From: Tetrahymena thermophila SB210
Taxonomy: Eukaryota > Ciliophora > Oligohymenophorea > Hymenostomatida > Tetrahymenidae
Reading direction: 5' to 3'
DNA length: 64,000 nucleotides
Assembly (NCBI RefSeq): GCF_000189635.1
Contig: NW_002476432.1
Location: 124,001 to 188,000, forward strand
In this document: positions 38,871-51,901 of the stretch, one piece after another
Layout of the letters: each line of letters begins with the position of its first letter
Numbering within the stretch: position 1 is the first letter of the stretch
Position numbers and translations under genes: made by a program
Notes under the pieces: model-generated
The model's database searches: none
What the model was told of the DNA's origin: nothing
What the model saw: the letters and a program-made list of their open reading frames with translations, nothing else

Positions 38871-41800
38871 TCACGAACTTAAAGATTATTCTAAAGAATA
38901 GTTTTATGAAGATAATCTGCTTTTAGTTAATGGATTTTTTTACCATTTAACTACTTTAAAAGACATTTCTAGTTAATCGAACGATTTTTTTTTTAAATTA
39001 AGCCTATTTAGCGTTTTTTTTATTTGAGATTATTCATTTTTATAATTTTGTTACTTTAGATTTTCCATTTTATTAGCCTTTCTTCTATTTATTATTAAAA
39101 TTGTCACTTTATATATAATTACTACGATATTAGTAAATGTGGTAAGCATAAGAAGTATAAATATAATTGTATAACATGAGACCTTAGAGCTTTCATTTTA
39201 TGTATTTAGAACTATTCCAAACAAAAGCATTAATATGCAAAATATTCCATCTAAAAGAAGAGTTGTGTAAAAATCAAATAAATATTTAAAAGGTTTTTTG
39301 ATGAATTTGATAACTATATCTGCTATTTGAATAGCCACAATTGACCAAATAGAATAAGCAAAGCGTGTTTTAGAAAAGGAGAAAATCATGCAAATTATTA
39401 TTTGCTTTATTTACATTAATACAAAGTAGTATTTTGAATAGATATTTTAATCCGAGTAAAAATAGTTAATCAAAAAAAAGGATTTTCCATAATAATTTCC
39501 TTTGTATATTTTAATTGTAATTAACACTAATAGCAAGCTGTAAAAAGCACCAAATATAATAAGCATTATAATGTCTAAGGTATCTTAATACTATAATTCA
39601 ATATTAAAAGATGACATTAATAAATAATTAGAATTGATTTGTATCATAAATAAAACACTATTCCATCTTAATATATGAGAAAATTTTATTTGCCTTTTTG
39701 CTTTATATTGGTAAATGTGTATTAAAAGAGATAGAAAAAATAAAGTTAGAGTGGTTAACAGAGGTATTATGCTTGCATTGAAAAATTTAGATTACATTAA
39801 GACTTCTAGTTAATCTTCTTATTAACTAACTATTGGGAATTAATTATTATTATTTTCTTATAAATTCCGAATTTAGATTTAATCCTTCATTTAAGATTAA
39901 TTATCAAGGTTACTTTTAATTATTAATTATTCACTAATTTTTTTTTAATTATCTCTTAATGTAATTATCTCTATATCAGAACTTAAATATTCTTAATCAT
40001 TAATATCCTTTACATGGCTTTCTCTCAAATGCCTTGAGTTTTATTAAGCTTCATTAGAAGGTGATTATGAGGATTTTTTAAAGCTATAGATATTATTTAA
40101 GTTATATTTAGTATATTAAGAAAACAAGTTTTTTGAATTTTTATCTTTATTATTTATATAGTATATATTTCCAATAAATTATTATAGCTAATAAGAGTAA
40201 GTTAGAGATGGACTAAAACTAAAAAAAATTAGGGCAGATTAAGCAAAGTAAAAACTATGATTTATTTTTTATGACATGTTTTAAATAAAAGGTTCAACTT
40301 ATTAAATTTTTGCACAGTCTTTTTAATTAGATTCTAAATACCCTTAAATACACTCACACTTCTTTGATATATTATTATATAAACGAGTTTTAGAAGAACA
40401 GTCAAGGCAATCGAATTTAGTTAATCCTGAACAACCAGAGCATGAATAATGGCATAATTAATTAGGTATTACATCTGGTTCGTCTCTAGAATATTATACA
40501 CACTACTTCCCATTAACACATACCTTAAATAATATTTTTGTAAATATTATAAAATAAGTAAAAATAAACTAAAAATTTAATCTTTTAAAAATAAAAGATT
40601 CAAATTAAAATAAAAATTTATGCTGCCTAAATAAGGGATTACAGTACGCATTCTTTATTAATTTAAAAGTTTTGTTCTATTAATTTTTACCTCACAAAGA
40701 TTTGGGCATTTAGAATCACAGCTTTTACCATCACTTGAATACTAATAATTATTACAATAAACGCATGTTGAGTATTTTGACAAGAGAAAACCGCTTTGAC
40801 ATTTTGTACAAGTTTTTCCATCTGATAGACAATTTTAGCAGCTTGTTTAAATACATTTAATGCATTTTTAATATGAACTTGAATAAAAATACCCACTCAT
40901 ACATACGCATTAATTTTACTTTGGGTCAAATAAAGCATATTATTAACATACTTCACAAGTATTACTGTAAAAACATTAACTACAATAATTTATTTAGCAA
41001 GGAATGCATTAAGTAAAATCAGATGAAAAGCCTACATTTTTATTTATGCATTTACACATTCCTTAGCTGTTGACTTAAGCTCCATTAATGCATGAGAGAC
41101 AATTTTAATTAGTTTTGCCATTACAAGTTAAGCAGGATTTATCGCAAGAAGTGCATTATCTAGTTTATAAATCAAAATATTTACCATTTGGACAATTTAG
41201 ATAACAAGATTAATGCTAAGTATCCAAAATATATGTTTAAATTATTCCTTAACTATCTTTAATAGAAGCGCACTCAGAGCAAACTGAATAGGAACTGCAT
41301 TTACTGCATCCAAGTTAACATTTTAAGCAAGTGTTTAAATTTTTATCTGGAAAATATCCATCTTAGCATGAAGAGATTTCACATTAATTAGTATTTGAAT
41401 TAAGAGAATAATTGTTTATACAAGTCAAGCACTAGTTTTAATTTACTCCAGAGCATGTTTAACATAAACTAAAACAAGGCTAACATATGTAATTTGTGCA
41501 TATTGTTTATTGAGGTTAGTCAATAGTACAAGACTGACTATAGAAGTAAACTTGATTTATACATTCACTACACTAGTTATAGAATGGACCAGAACATTTA
41601 TTACATTTGCTATCACAAGGAAAGCATTCATAATATTTTAAAGAAGCGCTATACTTACAGTACGTTTAATTAGGTTAGTTTTAAGTACATTTATTATTAT
41701 AGAAATAATATCCACTTATACATGAGGTACAAAAATTTGCATCACCAATACAAGTACTACAAGATGATAGATTGCAAGTTTGACAAATATAATTTACATC

Positions 41801-42889
41801 ACAAAATGTACCAGGTTATATGCTGTTGAAGCATTTATTATTATAAAAATATAAGGGAGAGAGACATTTTAGGCAATAAGTAGCTGAATTTTAGCAAGTT
41901 AAGCAATTAGAATCACAATCAAAACAGACATTAGGATTATTTTAACAGTAAATACCATTATAAGGTGAAATAATACAGCTTTATTTATATAAATATTAAT
42001 CTGGTGGGCATTATAGTTTTTATAGATCAAAAACTTACGAATTTGCGTAATAAACTATATAGCTTCCTCTACTAGTATGAAACACATAACTACCATTTTG
42101 AATAGGTTAACTTTGATTTGAAGGATAAAAAAAAATTCCAAACTTAAGCAAAGACCCTATTTTCATATCTTTAAGCCCATAGAAACCTGTATCTGGAGAT
42201 TATAGATTTGTTTTAACATAATTTTCTGAGCTTATATTATCTGAGAATATAGAAGATTTGTATGAATAAAAGGGCATATCAGGAAAATTGGTAATATCGT
42301 AGTAAATTACTAAAATATTGTAATCGAGAGAGCTCAAACAAGAAAAGTTGCTAGCTTGAACTGAAATGCTTTAATCATCTTATTAAGTAGAATCTAAGTT
42401 AAATTCTAGTTAAATGCAAGAGTTAGCTTAAAAAGAAGTAAAAAAAGTTATATAAGATTAAATTTTCTAATCGACTTTATGAACTACTGACTATCCTGAA
42501 GTTAAAGATTTTGTAAATACTAACGCATTAGGATAATCCACCGCAAGTATTCCTATATTTAGTTCGTATATATCTGTTCCAAAAGATTCAACTTTAACTG
42601 TTACTGATGTTAAAGTAACTGTTTATACTTATAATTTATATGATTAAGGGAAATTAATGTAGGTATAGTAGCTTTAAACATTCAGAATAACTTTTGGAGT
42701 ATTTTAAAATGGCTGAGGAAAATTAAAAGTGGCAGTTGTTTAATCATATGCTGAGAGAGTACTTGAGAGAGCTTAAACGTACATTATCTAAGCTCTATCA
42801 GATTATTTATAAGTAAGCTAAGCTTTATTTTAGACTAATAAAAAAATAAGTATTTAGCAAATTTGGAATAGGAAGTAGGGAATTCTCAT
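38871..42889 (-). CDS. Lectin-like/Cys-rich/7TM surface protein, array member 3 (1283 aa)
   Basis: Exon 1 42889-40691 (733 codons), phase-0 intron 40690-40524, exon 2 40523-38871 (551 codons, TGA at 38871-38873). Starts MRIPYFLFQICQILIFLL, then TYKQSDRAQIMYVQ. Exon 1 ends TGT GAG before GTAAAA; exon 2 opens GTATGTGTT, as in its sisters. Lectin-like, Cys-rich and seven-helix parts occur in the same order. Helix 5 reads SIWSIVAIQIADIVI and helix 6 LLLDGIFCILMLLFG. The tail has VVKWQKNP. Exon 2 is the parent type of the orphan pseudo-exon at 32125-33615; exon 1 is more diverged from members 1 and 2. No damage seen. Confidence 0.91.
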
Positions 42890-44061
42890 TTCGAATAATT
42901 TCTTATATTATGAATAATACAAAGGTGTTTTTAGCTTCCTTTTTGTTTTATACTGCGATACTTTTATTGATTAATAATATTATGTTTTCAATCAATTTAT
43001 CCAACTAAATAAATTAGAAACTTTAATTTTAATAATTTATAAAAAATAGCCAGCCTATCCCAAAGGGAAACAAATAGCTTTCTACTTTTAAGAATAAGAT
43101 ATTATCTAATTTTCGTTTGTACAAAAAAAATTCTATTGACATTAATTAAATAGATTTAATGTAAGCCTAACAAAATCAATTTTTTTCCTTCTGGTATAAA
43201 TAATCTTTAAATTGAGTGAATTATGTTTTGTTATTTGGAAAATATGAATGCTTCATATTAATTCATTGTTGATTATTTTATTTTTAATGTAAAGCTTTAT
43301 CATTAAATAAAGATTAGGAGAATCTATTCTTACAAATATCTAATTTATTTCTAATGCTTATAAGTGGATAGAGACATCCAATAATCTTATCAAATTAATC
43401 CCACAATCATCTTAGCTTTTAATAGGGATACATAAAATAGTTCTGAGCTAATTTTAATAATAACCATCTATCTTTTTAAAAAAGAGTAAAGAGAAATTTT
43501 TTAATGACTTTATTTTTGAGTAAAAGAAATATATATATTTATATTTTTAACAAATAAAAACAAAGTATTATAAATTTAAGCTATTTTATGTATTAATTAG
43601 AATATTTAAAATGTAAAAATACTTTTCTGGCTTTCATTTCAAACTAAAAAATTATAATATTTATTTTTAAAATCATAATAAAAAATAAAACATAATATGG
43701 TTTATTTACTTTTATTGATTAAATTAAAGGTGATGATCAAAAGTTTTTAGTATAAAAAGAAATGTATTCAGATTATTAATTAGAGACTTTGTTTTTCATA
43801 TAAATAAGTTGTTAACATTTATCCAAACTCCAAATATTAAAAAATTTTGACTATATGCCTAAATCAAAAATTTATATACTTACAAATCTAAATGAATTTT
43901 TTATTCTTTGTAAAGCAAAAATAATTTTTCAAAAAATATTTTATATATTAATTAAGGAATAATTAATTAAATAATAAAGTTAAAATAAAAAATAATTACA
44001 AATTAAATTACTAAGATAATTAAATATTGAATTTTCATTATATCTTTCATTAACATAAAGA
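42890..44061. other. Spacer between array members 3 and 4
   Basis: About 1.2 kb, A+T rich, with a slightly G+C-richer patch at 43050-43090. No coding frame or RNA gene recognised. It should contain the promoter of member 3. Confidence 0.55.
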
Positions 44062-47000
44062 TCAATCTAAGAAGGATTCTTTTTTTTAAATGTATGGATT
44101 TTTTTACCATTTAATAACTGATATAGACAACTCAAGCTACTCTAAAGATTTTTTTTTAAATGATAACAATTTTAAAGCTTTGTTTGTTTTTGTTTATTAA
44201 TTTTTATAACTTAAATCATTTATGCTTAATTTTTTACTTCTATTTTTTCTTTTTAAAATCAGAAAGACAGCTTTTTATATAATAACTAAAATGTTTATGA
44301 AAGTGACTATTATTAAAAGAATCAATATTCCAGTATAGCAAAGGATGATAGAGTCTTTATTACTGATAAGAAGAATAACTCCAAATAAAATAATTATTAT
44401 GGTAAATATTCCATCAAATGAAATAATTGTTAATAAATCAAATACTAACTTAAAAGGCTTTTTGTTGAATTTAATAATTATATCAGCTACTTGAATAGCG
44501 ACTATTGCCCATATTGAGTATATAAAGTTATCTTTGATGAAAGAGAAAATTATACAAATAATCATTTACTTGATCTGCATTAAAATAAAATAGTACTGTG
44601 AGTATTTATTTTAATTAGATTAATAGCAAAATGTTAGCAAAAATGATTTATCATAAAAATTTTACTTATAGATTTTATATGCTAAAAAAGTCATAAAAAA
44701 GCTATAAAAACACCAAAATGTAGCAAGTGTTGCGATGTCTACCATATCTTACTAACTTAAATCTATATTAAATGATTGGATTAATAAGTAATTTGAATTT
44801 GTTTGTATTAGGAATAAAACACTATTCCATTTAATAATGTATCCAAACCTTAATATTTTTTATGTTTTTAGTTAATAAAAATGGATTATTAAAGAAATTA
44901 TAAACATAAATAGAGTAGCCGATAAAGGTATTATGCTTGCTTAAAAGTATTTAGATTAAATTTAGAAGTTTTGTGAGTCATTATAATCTTATATTGCTGG
45001 AACTTCTTTTTAATTTCTCTCGAATAAATTACGATTAAAGTTTCCTTATTAAACATTTGATTAATTCAGAAGATTTTATGCAAATTGACTTTCATCAGTT
45101 TAATTTTAATATAAATTTCTTCCAATACTCGTTAGATTATTCATTTCACTCTAGTCATCTTAACTTTATTATTTTTAGTCTTGGTAAGTTTAATTAGAAA
45201 AAGATTTGGGAAAAATATACTACGATAATAAATTATTTAAGTTGTATTTAGTATATTAAGAAAACAAATTATTAGCAGATCTATCAATATTGTAAACATA
45301 ATATACGTTTCCTAGAAATTGCTATATTTAATAAGAGTAGGTTAGGGATGGACTAAGATTTAAAAAAATAAGCCCTGATTAGACAAAGCAAAAAATTTTG
45401 TTTGTATTATAAGCCATATTTTAGATAAATGGTTAAACTTATTAAGTCTGACTGCAGTCTTATTAACCTGATTCTGAATATCCTGGAATACATTCACACT
45501 CTCTTTTTTAATGATTATAATGACGAGTTGGAGAAGAGCAGAATAAACAATCATATTTAGTTAAGCCTGAACATGACGAGCATGAATGGTGACATAATTA
45601 ATTAGGAACTATATCAGGATCACCTTTTGAATATTATATGCACTAAGTCTTATCAATACATACCTTAATATTAATAAATTATTTGCTTTTTTAAATTATT
45701 TAAAGTTTTTATGAAAAAAATTTTTGTTTTAAAATTTCTTTAAAATCAATATTAAAAAAATTTTGATTTATTTTGGTAATAATTGCAGTATTTTCTACAA
45801 GATTTTGATAAAACTATTAATTGCTTAAATATATTCTTTTTTAAATTATTATTTACCTCACAAAGACTAGGACATTTAGAATCACAGCTCTTACCATCAC
45901 TCGAGTATTTATAGTTATTACAATAGGTACATATCGATTATTCTGTCTTAAGAAAACCACTTTAGCATTTTGTACAAGTAATTCCATCTGATAAGCAAGT
46001 TAAACAACTGCTCTAAATACATTTGATACATTTTTTATAAGAATCAGAATAAAAGTAACCATCTTCACAAATACATTAGTTTTTTTCTGGATTTAGAGAA
46101 GCTAATTCTGAGCATGATTCACATGAGTTGCTATAAAAACATTTATTGCAATTCTTTATTTGGCACTAGATACAATACTTAAAATCATCAGAAAAACCTT
46201 CATTTTCTTTTTAGCATTAGCATATTCCTTAGCTATTAATTCTAGCTCCGTTAATACAAGATAAACAATTTTAGTTAGTTTTACCATTGCAAGTTAAACA
46301 AGATTTATCACAAGCAGAGCATTCATTAGTTTAAAAATCTAAATATTATCCCTCTAAGCAATTTAAAATACAAACTTGAAGCTTTTCGTCTAAAATATAT
46401 GTTTAAACTACTCCCTAGCTATTTGCAATAGTTGAACATTCTGTACAAACCGAAAATTAAATACATTTATCACATCCCTTTTTGCATTTTTAACAAGAGT
46501 TCAAAAGTTTATCTGGATAATATCCATCTTAGCAAATAGATATTTCACACTAATTTGTGTTTGGATTTAGCTAATAATTACTGATACAAGATACACACTG
46601 ATTTTAATTTACACCGAAGCACGATTTGCATAAATTAAAGCATTGTTAGCAAATATAATTTGTACATACTGTCTAATTTGGTTATTCGGGAGTGCAGGAT
46701 TATTGATAGAAATACATATAATCTACACATTCGCTACACTAGTTTTATAATGGTCCAGAGCATTTATTGCATTTTTTATCACAAGGAAAACACTCATAAT
46801 AATTTAAAGTTGTGTTAAATTTACAGTATGTTTAATTTGGTTGATTCTGAGTGCAACTATTGTTATAGAAATGATATCCATTAATGCATGTGGTACAAAA
46901 ATCTGCATTACCAACACAACTACTGCAAGCTAAAAGATTGCAAGTATGGCATATATTACTTTCATCGCAATAAGTGCCTGTTTAGATATCATTAAAGCAT

Positions 47001-48055
47001 TTATTTTAATAAAAATATAATGGAGATACACATTTTAAGCAATTAGTTGCTGATTTTTCACAAGCTACGCATTTAGAATCACAATCAAAGCAGACATTAG
47101 GATTATTTTAGCAATAAATACCGTTTTTAGGTTACAAAATACAACTTTCTTTATATAAATATTATCCTGATGGACATTCTAATTTTATTAGGTCAAATAC
47201 TTGTGAGTTTGCATTATAAATTATGTATTTTTTTTTATCAGTAAAAAAATCATAATTTCCATTTTATATTGGTTAATTTTCATCCTTAGGATTAAAAAAA
47301 ATTCCAAAACTTAATAAAGAACCTATTTTCATATCTTTAATTCCATAAAATCCTGTATCTGGGGAAGTTAAATTTGTTTTAACTAGAGTATTTGAATTTA
47401 TGTTATCAGAGAATGCAGTGTGTTAGTAATAATAAAATTTCATATCTGGAAAATTTGTACTGTTATAGTAAATAATTAGAAGATTATAATCAAGAGAGTT
47501 CAAACAATTAAACTCGCTAGCTTTAACTTCTATACTGTAATCATCTTTTTAAGAGGAATCTAAGTTAAATTCTAGAAAAACGCAGGAACTTGCTTAGAAG
47601 GAAGTAAAAAATGTGACATATGATTAAATTTTATTCTCAACTTTATGAACTGCTATCTATTTTTAAGTTAATGTGTTATTAAATACATCTACAAAAGGAT
47701 AATCAACAGCAAGTATTCCTATTTTCAGCTCATAAATGGTTGTGTCCAAAGATTAAAGTTTTATTGTAATTGAAGTTAAAGTAATATTTTATATGAATAA
47801 TTTAAAGGACTGAGAAAAGTTAATATTTGTATGATAGCTTTAAATGTTAAGTATAGCTTTTGGTATATTTTAAAAAGGTTTAGGAAAGCTAAAAGTTTTA
47901 GTTATTGAATCTCCCTAAGAAAGTGTATCTTTAAGCATTTATACATACATTATCTAGACTCTATCAGATTAGCGTGAAATAAATTCAGCTTTAGATTGTA
48001 AATTCTATGTTTAGATTATCTAAAAGAAATAAAAAAAGAGAAAGAAAATCTTCAT
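44062..48055 (-). CDS. Lectin-like/Cys-rich/7TM surface protein, array member 4 (1266 aa)
   Basis: Exon 1 48055-45857 (733 codons), phase-0 intron 45856-45664, exon 2 45663-44062 (534 codons, TGA at 44062-44064). Signal peptide MKIFFLFFYFFQIIQT, then SRQSDRVQIMYVQ. It is the most distant member of the four-gene array and the one with the shortest exon 2. Helix 5 SIWAIVAIQVADIII and helix 6 SFDGIFTIIIILFGVIL are visible at 44275-44565. The tail has VIKWQKNP and stops 15 codons later. All splice sites match the other members in position and phase. It is probably the oldest surviving copy, at the upstream end of the array. Confidence 0.91.
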
Positions 48056-49287
48056 TTTATATTATTGTTCAATTTTTAAGAATGCAAAAGGAATTTTTCA
48101 AGCTTATTTATTATTTTAGTTTTAGACAAGAGATATATTTATTAATTTTTAATAATATTATTTATTCATTAAATTAATTATTTCAATAATAAGAAAATTT
48201 GTTTATGATAAAAAAATAAAAACATGTTCTAGATTTTAATAGAAATAACAATTTTCAAAAGTATGTTTGTCTATCTTTTTATAACTTATTTCAAATTACT
48301 ATTAAGCAATAGAAATTTAAGGCATTTTTAGTAAATAAAAATATTTTGCATATGAAAGTTTAAGAAGTATTTTCATTATGATTGGTTGTTATTATTTAGT
48401 CAAAAATATTTTGAAGATATATTTATTGATTGATTGTCTTCAGAACTAATTACAGAGGTATTACAGATTTATTATATAATGTAATCTTCTATAAAGTAGG
48501 TATATTTTGTTCTACTCTCTACTATTACATAATAATTCTTAATTTCACAAATAAATATTTTACATTCAATGTATTTATTACATGATACTACCAAATAGCT
48601 TATTATTAATAGCCATATTTTATTTCATTTAAGTATCTTAACAAGAGAGTAACTAACTTATTTGTGTCAGATTAAAATTATTTTTTAATTTCCTTAACAA
48701 AAAAAATATTTTTTAATTAATTTTTATTAAATTATTGACAAAAATTAAAAATAAAATACAATATAATAGAATTCCTCATATAATTATCATCTGACATTTA
48801 CCATAAATATTTTTAAACTCAAAAGTAGTTAAACCATCAAAAAAATTTAATATAAAATTCCACTTACATATTTTTAAAACAAGTACAATATTTATTTTTA
48901 TATTTTATTGAATAATCTTCAATATTAAAACAAAAGTCTAATTCATTTTTATTTTGCAAAATTTCATTGTTTTTTTATATATGATAAATCTAGTTGCTTT
49001 GATTTATGTTATTTATTATTTTTAGAAAATAGATCTAAAAGAAAAGATTAATTGAATCTATAACACTATTGCTTAGAAAAGAAGAAATTGTTATAATAGA
49101 GGCTACTTATTAGTGCTTTTTTGAGTTCTGTGTAACATAAATTGATTTGTAATGGTTTTATGGCTATAATTTAAATATTCTAAAAAGAAGTTAAGTTCTT
49201 TAACAAAATAAAGGAATATATATTTCATTTGAAATATTTAATTAAAAATTAGATGTAATTAAATTTGTTGAGTAAATATAGTGCTAA
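48056..49287. other. Spacer between the receptor array and plus-strand genes
   Basis: A 1.2 kb divergent gap: minus-strand receptor start at 48055, plus-strand oxygenase-like start at 49288. Promoters of both must lie here. No other gene or repeat recognised. Confidence 0.55.
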
Positions 49288-50583
49288 ATGGGTTAATTAA
49301 ATTCTACACCTTAGGAAAATATATTCAAATAATATTCAGCTAACATTAAACCCACCAATTATAATGAGTTTTTGAAAAAAAACAGATATTATTCACAGAG
49401 ATAATACCTGTATAATGATTATTTGAAAGAGGAAGCAGACGAAATATTTATTGTTTAAAAAAGAAGTTCCTTATTTGATTAGCCTTATGCTTATAAATAA
49501 TAATTATTAGACATTATTTCGCAATTGAAGGATTTCTAAGATAACAAGTTTCAAACTGTTTTCAAGAATGACTTAGAACGGTATTTCAAGGAAGTAAAAA
49601 TCCAAGATAAAATAAGAAAAATATTTGACTCTTCAAGAGAATCCTACCTCTCTGAGAGATACAACGAAAAAAATAAACCAATTCACACATTTGTTGAGAA
49701 GAAATTTAAAAAGTATAATGGCAATACAAACAAAACAGATGAGTGGGGATATAAGTATAGTATTTCAGACTCTTTTTGCTTAACTCTACCTGCTCAATTT
49801 GTCTATTCAGAAGATAGCAAATCATATAAACTTAAAGGAAAGCTGACAAACTAATATAGCGAGTTTCCTAAAATGGAAGAATTTGAAAACTAAATAAGTC
49901 AGCTTGTAAATTTTTTGTCTGATAAGATTAAAATTACGCATGAATGCTTTAAAAATGCTTAATATTCAGAATAGCTTTTTAGTGATACCAAAAAAGATTT
50001 AATATTTGATAAAGAAATAAGAGCTTAAATCTCAATTTTCGAAATGGAGATTTCTCCACAATAAAACTACATTGGAAGCACTCATAAAGAAGGACTTTCT
50101 GTTGAGGGAATTATGTATTCTTGCTTATACATACCATATTAAGATAAAGATTTAGAAGCCACAATCGAATTCAAAAGATTTTTTGAAGAAAAAGAGATGA
50201 ATACTTAATTCCTAAAATGTTAGCTTTACCATCTTCATAACATAGACTCTGATAAAAAATATCTCAATAAACTTACTCTTCCTTTAGGAAGTGTAAAGTT
50301 AGAAGAAGATTTGATGATTATTTTCCCAAACAGAAATATGCATAGGGTTTTAATCAAAAATAATTCTGATATAGTTTAAAAAAGAATAGTTGTGTAATTA
50401 TCAATCGTAAACCACATTGACTAGCCATTTACAATAAACGACTTAGATATATGGTATAATCATCATGATGAACTAAATGATATATCGTATGATATTAAAA
50501 AAATGAATTTAAAAAATACAAATACACAAAACAATATTAACAAGCTATCATAACTCACTGATACAGTGACATTTGTAAATTGA
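49288..50583 (+). CDS. Probable Fe(II)/2-oxoglutarate oxygenase-like protein (DUF4246-like), 431 aa
   Basis: One intronless frame of 432 codons with TGA at 50581-50583. Its C-terminal half resembles the DUF4246 family. It has an H-x-E pair at H266-K-E268 followed by LSVEGIMYSCLYIPY, and later LMIIFPNRNMHRV with H352 and R353, spacing that fits the HxD/E...H metal site of Fe(II)/2OG oxygenases. The N-terminus MGQLNSTPQ has Gly2 and Ser6, compatible with N-myristoylation. G+C content and codon use are more coding-like than the surroundings. The next gene downstream has the same orientation, 278 nt away. Substrate unknown; the family link is from remembered motif pattern and should be confirmed by profile search. 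Confidence 0.8.
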
Positions 50584-50861
50584 TCTATCTAATCTTAAAA
50601 AATCTATTTGTATATGTGTGTTTTAATATTTATTAAATGATAATAAATTAACTTTTATTAATTATTTCTTTATATTTTGTGTAGTTATTGTAAATAATTT
50701 GCTTATAAATATTGTCATTATTACATCCTAATTAATTTGACGTAATAAGTGATGATTTTGGATCATAACTGTGCTATTTTTACAGCTAAAGATTATTATC
50801 AAATCTTCAAATATTAATTAAGATTTTATTAATATTGCGCAATAGTTTAGTAAATAGGAAA

Positions 50862-51545
50862 ATGTAGGTAGAAAAAAAGAAATTAAAAGTTTTGTGTTTG
50901 CATGGCCATTAAACGAATAGCACAATTATGTAGCTCTAAACAAAGGAATGGAGAAACATTTTTAAAAATGAATTACAATTTGAGTATATAAATGGTAAAC
51001 ACAAACTAACAGCCGATGAAGTTATCGATGTTAGAGTCAAAAAGCTATTAGAAGCAGGATAGGATGCATACACCTGGTTGAAATTTCTAACATCTGATTA
51101 TTATGAAAATGTGCTTTCAGATCTGTCATATATAGCAGACCATATCAATCAAAATGGGCCTTACGATGGTGTAATTGGATTTTCTTAGGGAGGAACTGTG
51201 TTTCATACATTTTTGTAGCTTGTTTTTGAAAATAAAATCTAAATTAATAGTCTACCTAAATTTGTTATTTATATCTGTTCACCTCTTTAAGGTCCAGCAT
51301 TCTCTATCCCTTAGCTTAATATACCATCCCTACATTATGTAAGTTACTAGGATGTAGATTTATATGATAGATAATTGATAACAAGCATTTTTTATAAAAA
51401 TCCTATTGTAATTAATCATTCTTATGGCCATAGAGTGCCTAGGCTTTCTCCAAGTGAAGTGGAGAAGATAAAAACATTCATCATGTAAGCAGTAAGTGCT
51501 AAATAACAAAATCCTGATAAAATACAACAGACTCCAAAACTTTGA
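50862..51545 (+). CDS. FSH1-family serine hydrolase, 227 aa
   Basis: An intronless 228-codon frame ending TGA at 51543-51545. It opens MQVEKKKLKVLCLHGHQTN, the usual first strand and oxyanion region (LHG) of FSH1-type alpha/beta hydrolases. The nucleophile elbow is GFSQGG with Ser108. The probable acid is Asp164 (or a neighbour) in SYQDVDLYD, and the catalytic His is His190 in GHRVPRL. Length is typical for the family (about 200-260 aa). Likely a cytosolic esterase or thioesterase-type enzyme; physiological substrate unknown. It lies convergent to the minus-strand gene ending at 51902. Confidence 0.9.
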
Positions 51546-51901
51546 TGTTGTTTTAATGAGTATTTTTATATTTGAATAAAAAAAATTTGCAATTAAGCTT
51601 TCATTATATATTTATATAAACAAATAAACAAATATCAATTTTCTACTTACAACTTGTAATTACTAATTAAATTAACATAATTGAAATATTAATTATTGTA
51701 ATTAATTTATTAATTACCTTTTTTTTAAAAATAATATGCTAATAAATAAAATTATTTTTATCAAATTGATTATTCAAATTTTTAAATATAAAAAAAAAAA
51801 CAAATAAATAAATAAGTACATTTTATTTTCAAGAAATAATTTAAAAATATTTTTAATTAATTAAATTTATTATTTTAAAAATATACTAGACATCCTCAAA
51901 A
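51546..51901. other. Convergent 3' spacer
   Basis: 356 nt between the stop of the FSH1-like gene and the stop of the minus-strand zinc-motif gene. A+T rich, with runs of A and T and aaataaataaataa; presumably two opposing 3' UTRs. Confidence 0.6.

Larger units (their letters stand above)
26975..40560. repeat. Two tandem units of a roughly 6.7 kb segmental duplication
   Basis: Unit 1 runs from about 26975 to 33675, unit 2 from about 33675 to 40560. Each holds downstream flank, an intact two-exon receptor gene, an upstream spacer and an exon-2 copy of the next receptor gene. Equivalent points are offset by 6689 bp (27343 against 34032, 27184 against 33873). The junction near 33675 falls inside what was the intron of the exon-2 copy. 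Confidence 0.85.

Noticed and set aside
27184..48055. Receptor array as the Tetrahymena mating-type locus
   Set aside because: Mating-type genes form head-to-head pairs and lack an N-terminal lectin-like domain as seen here; this array is head-to-tail with complete genes. Only the presence of a stray membrane exon is reminiscent.
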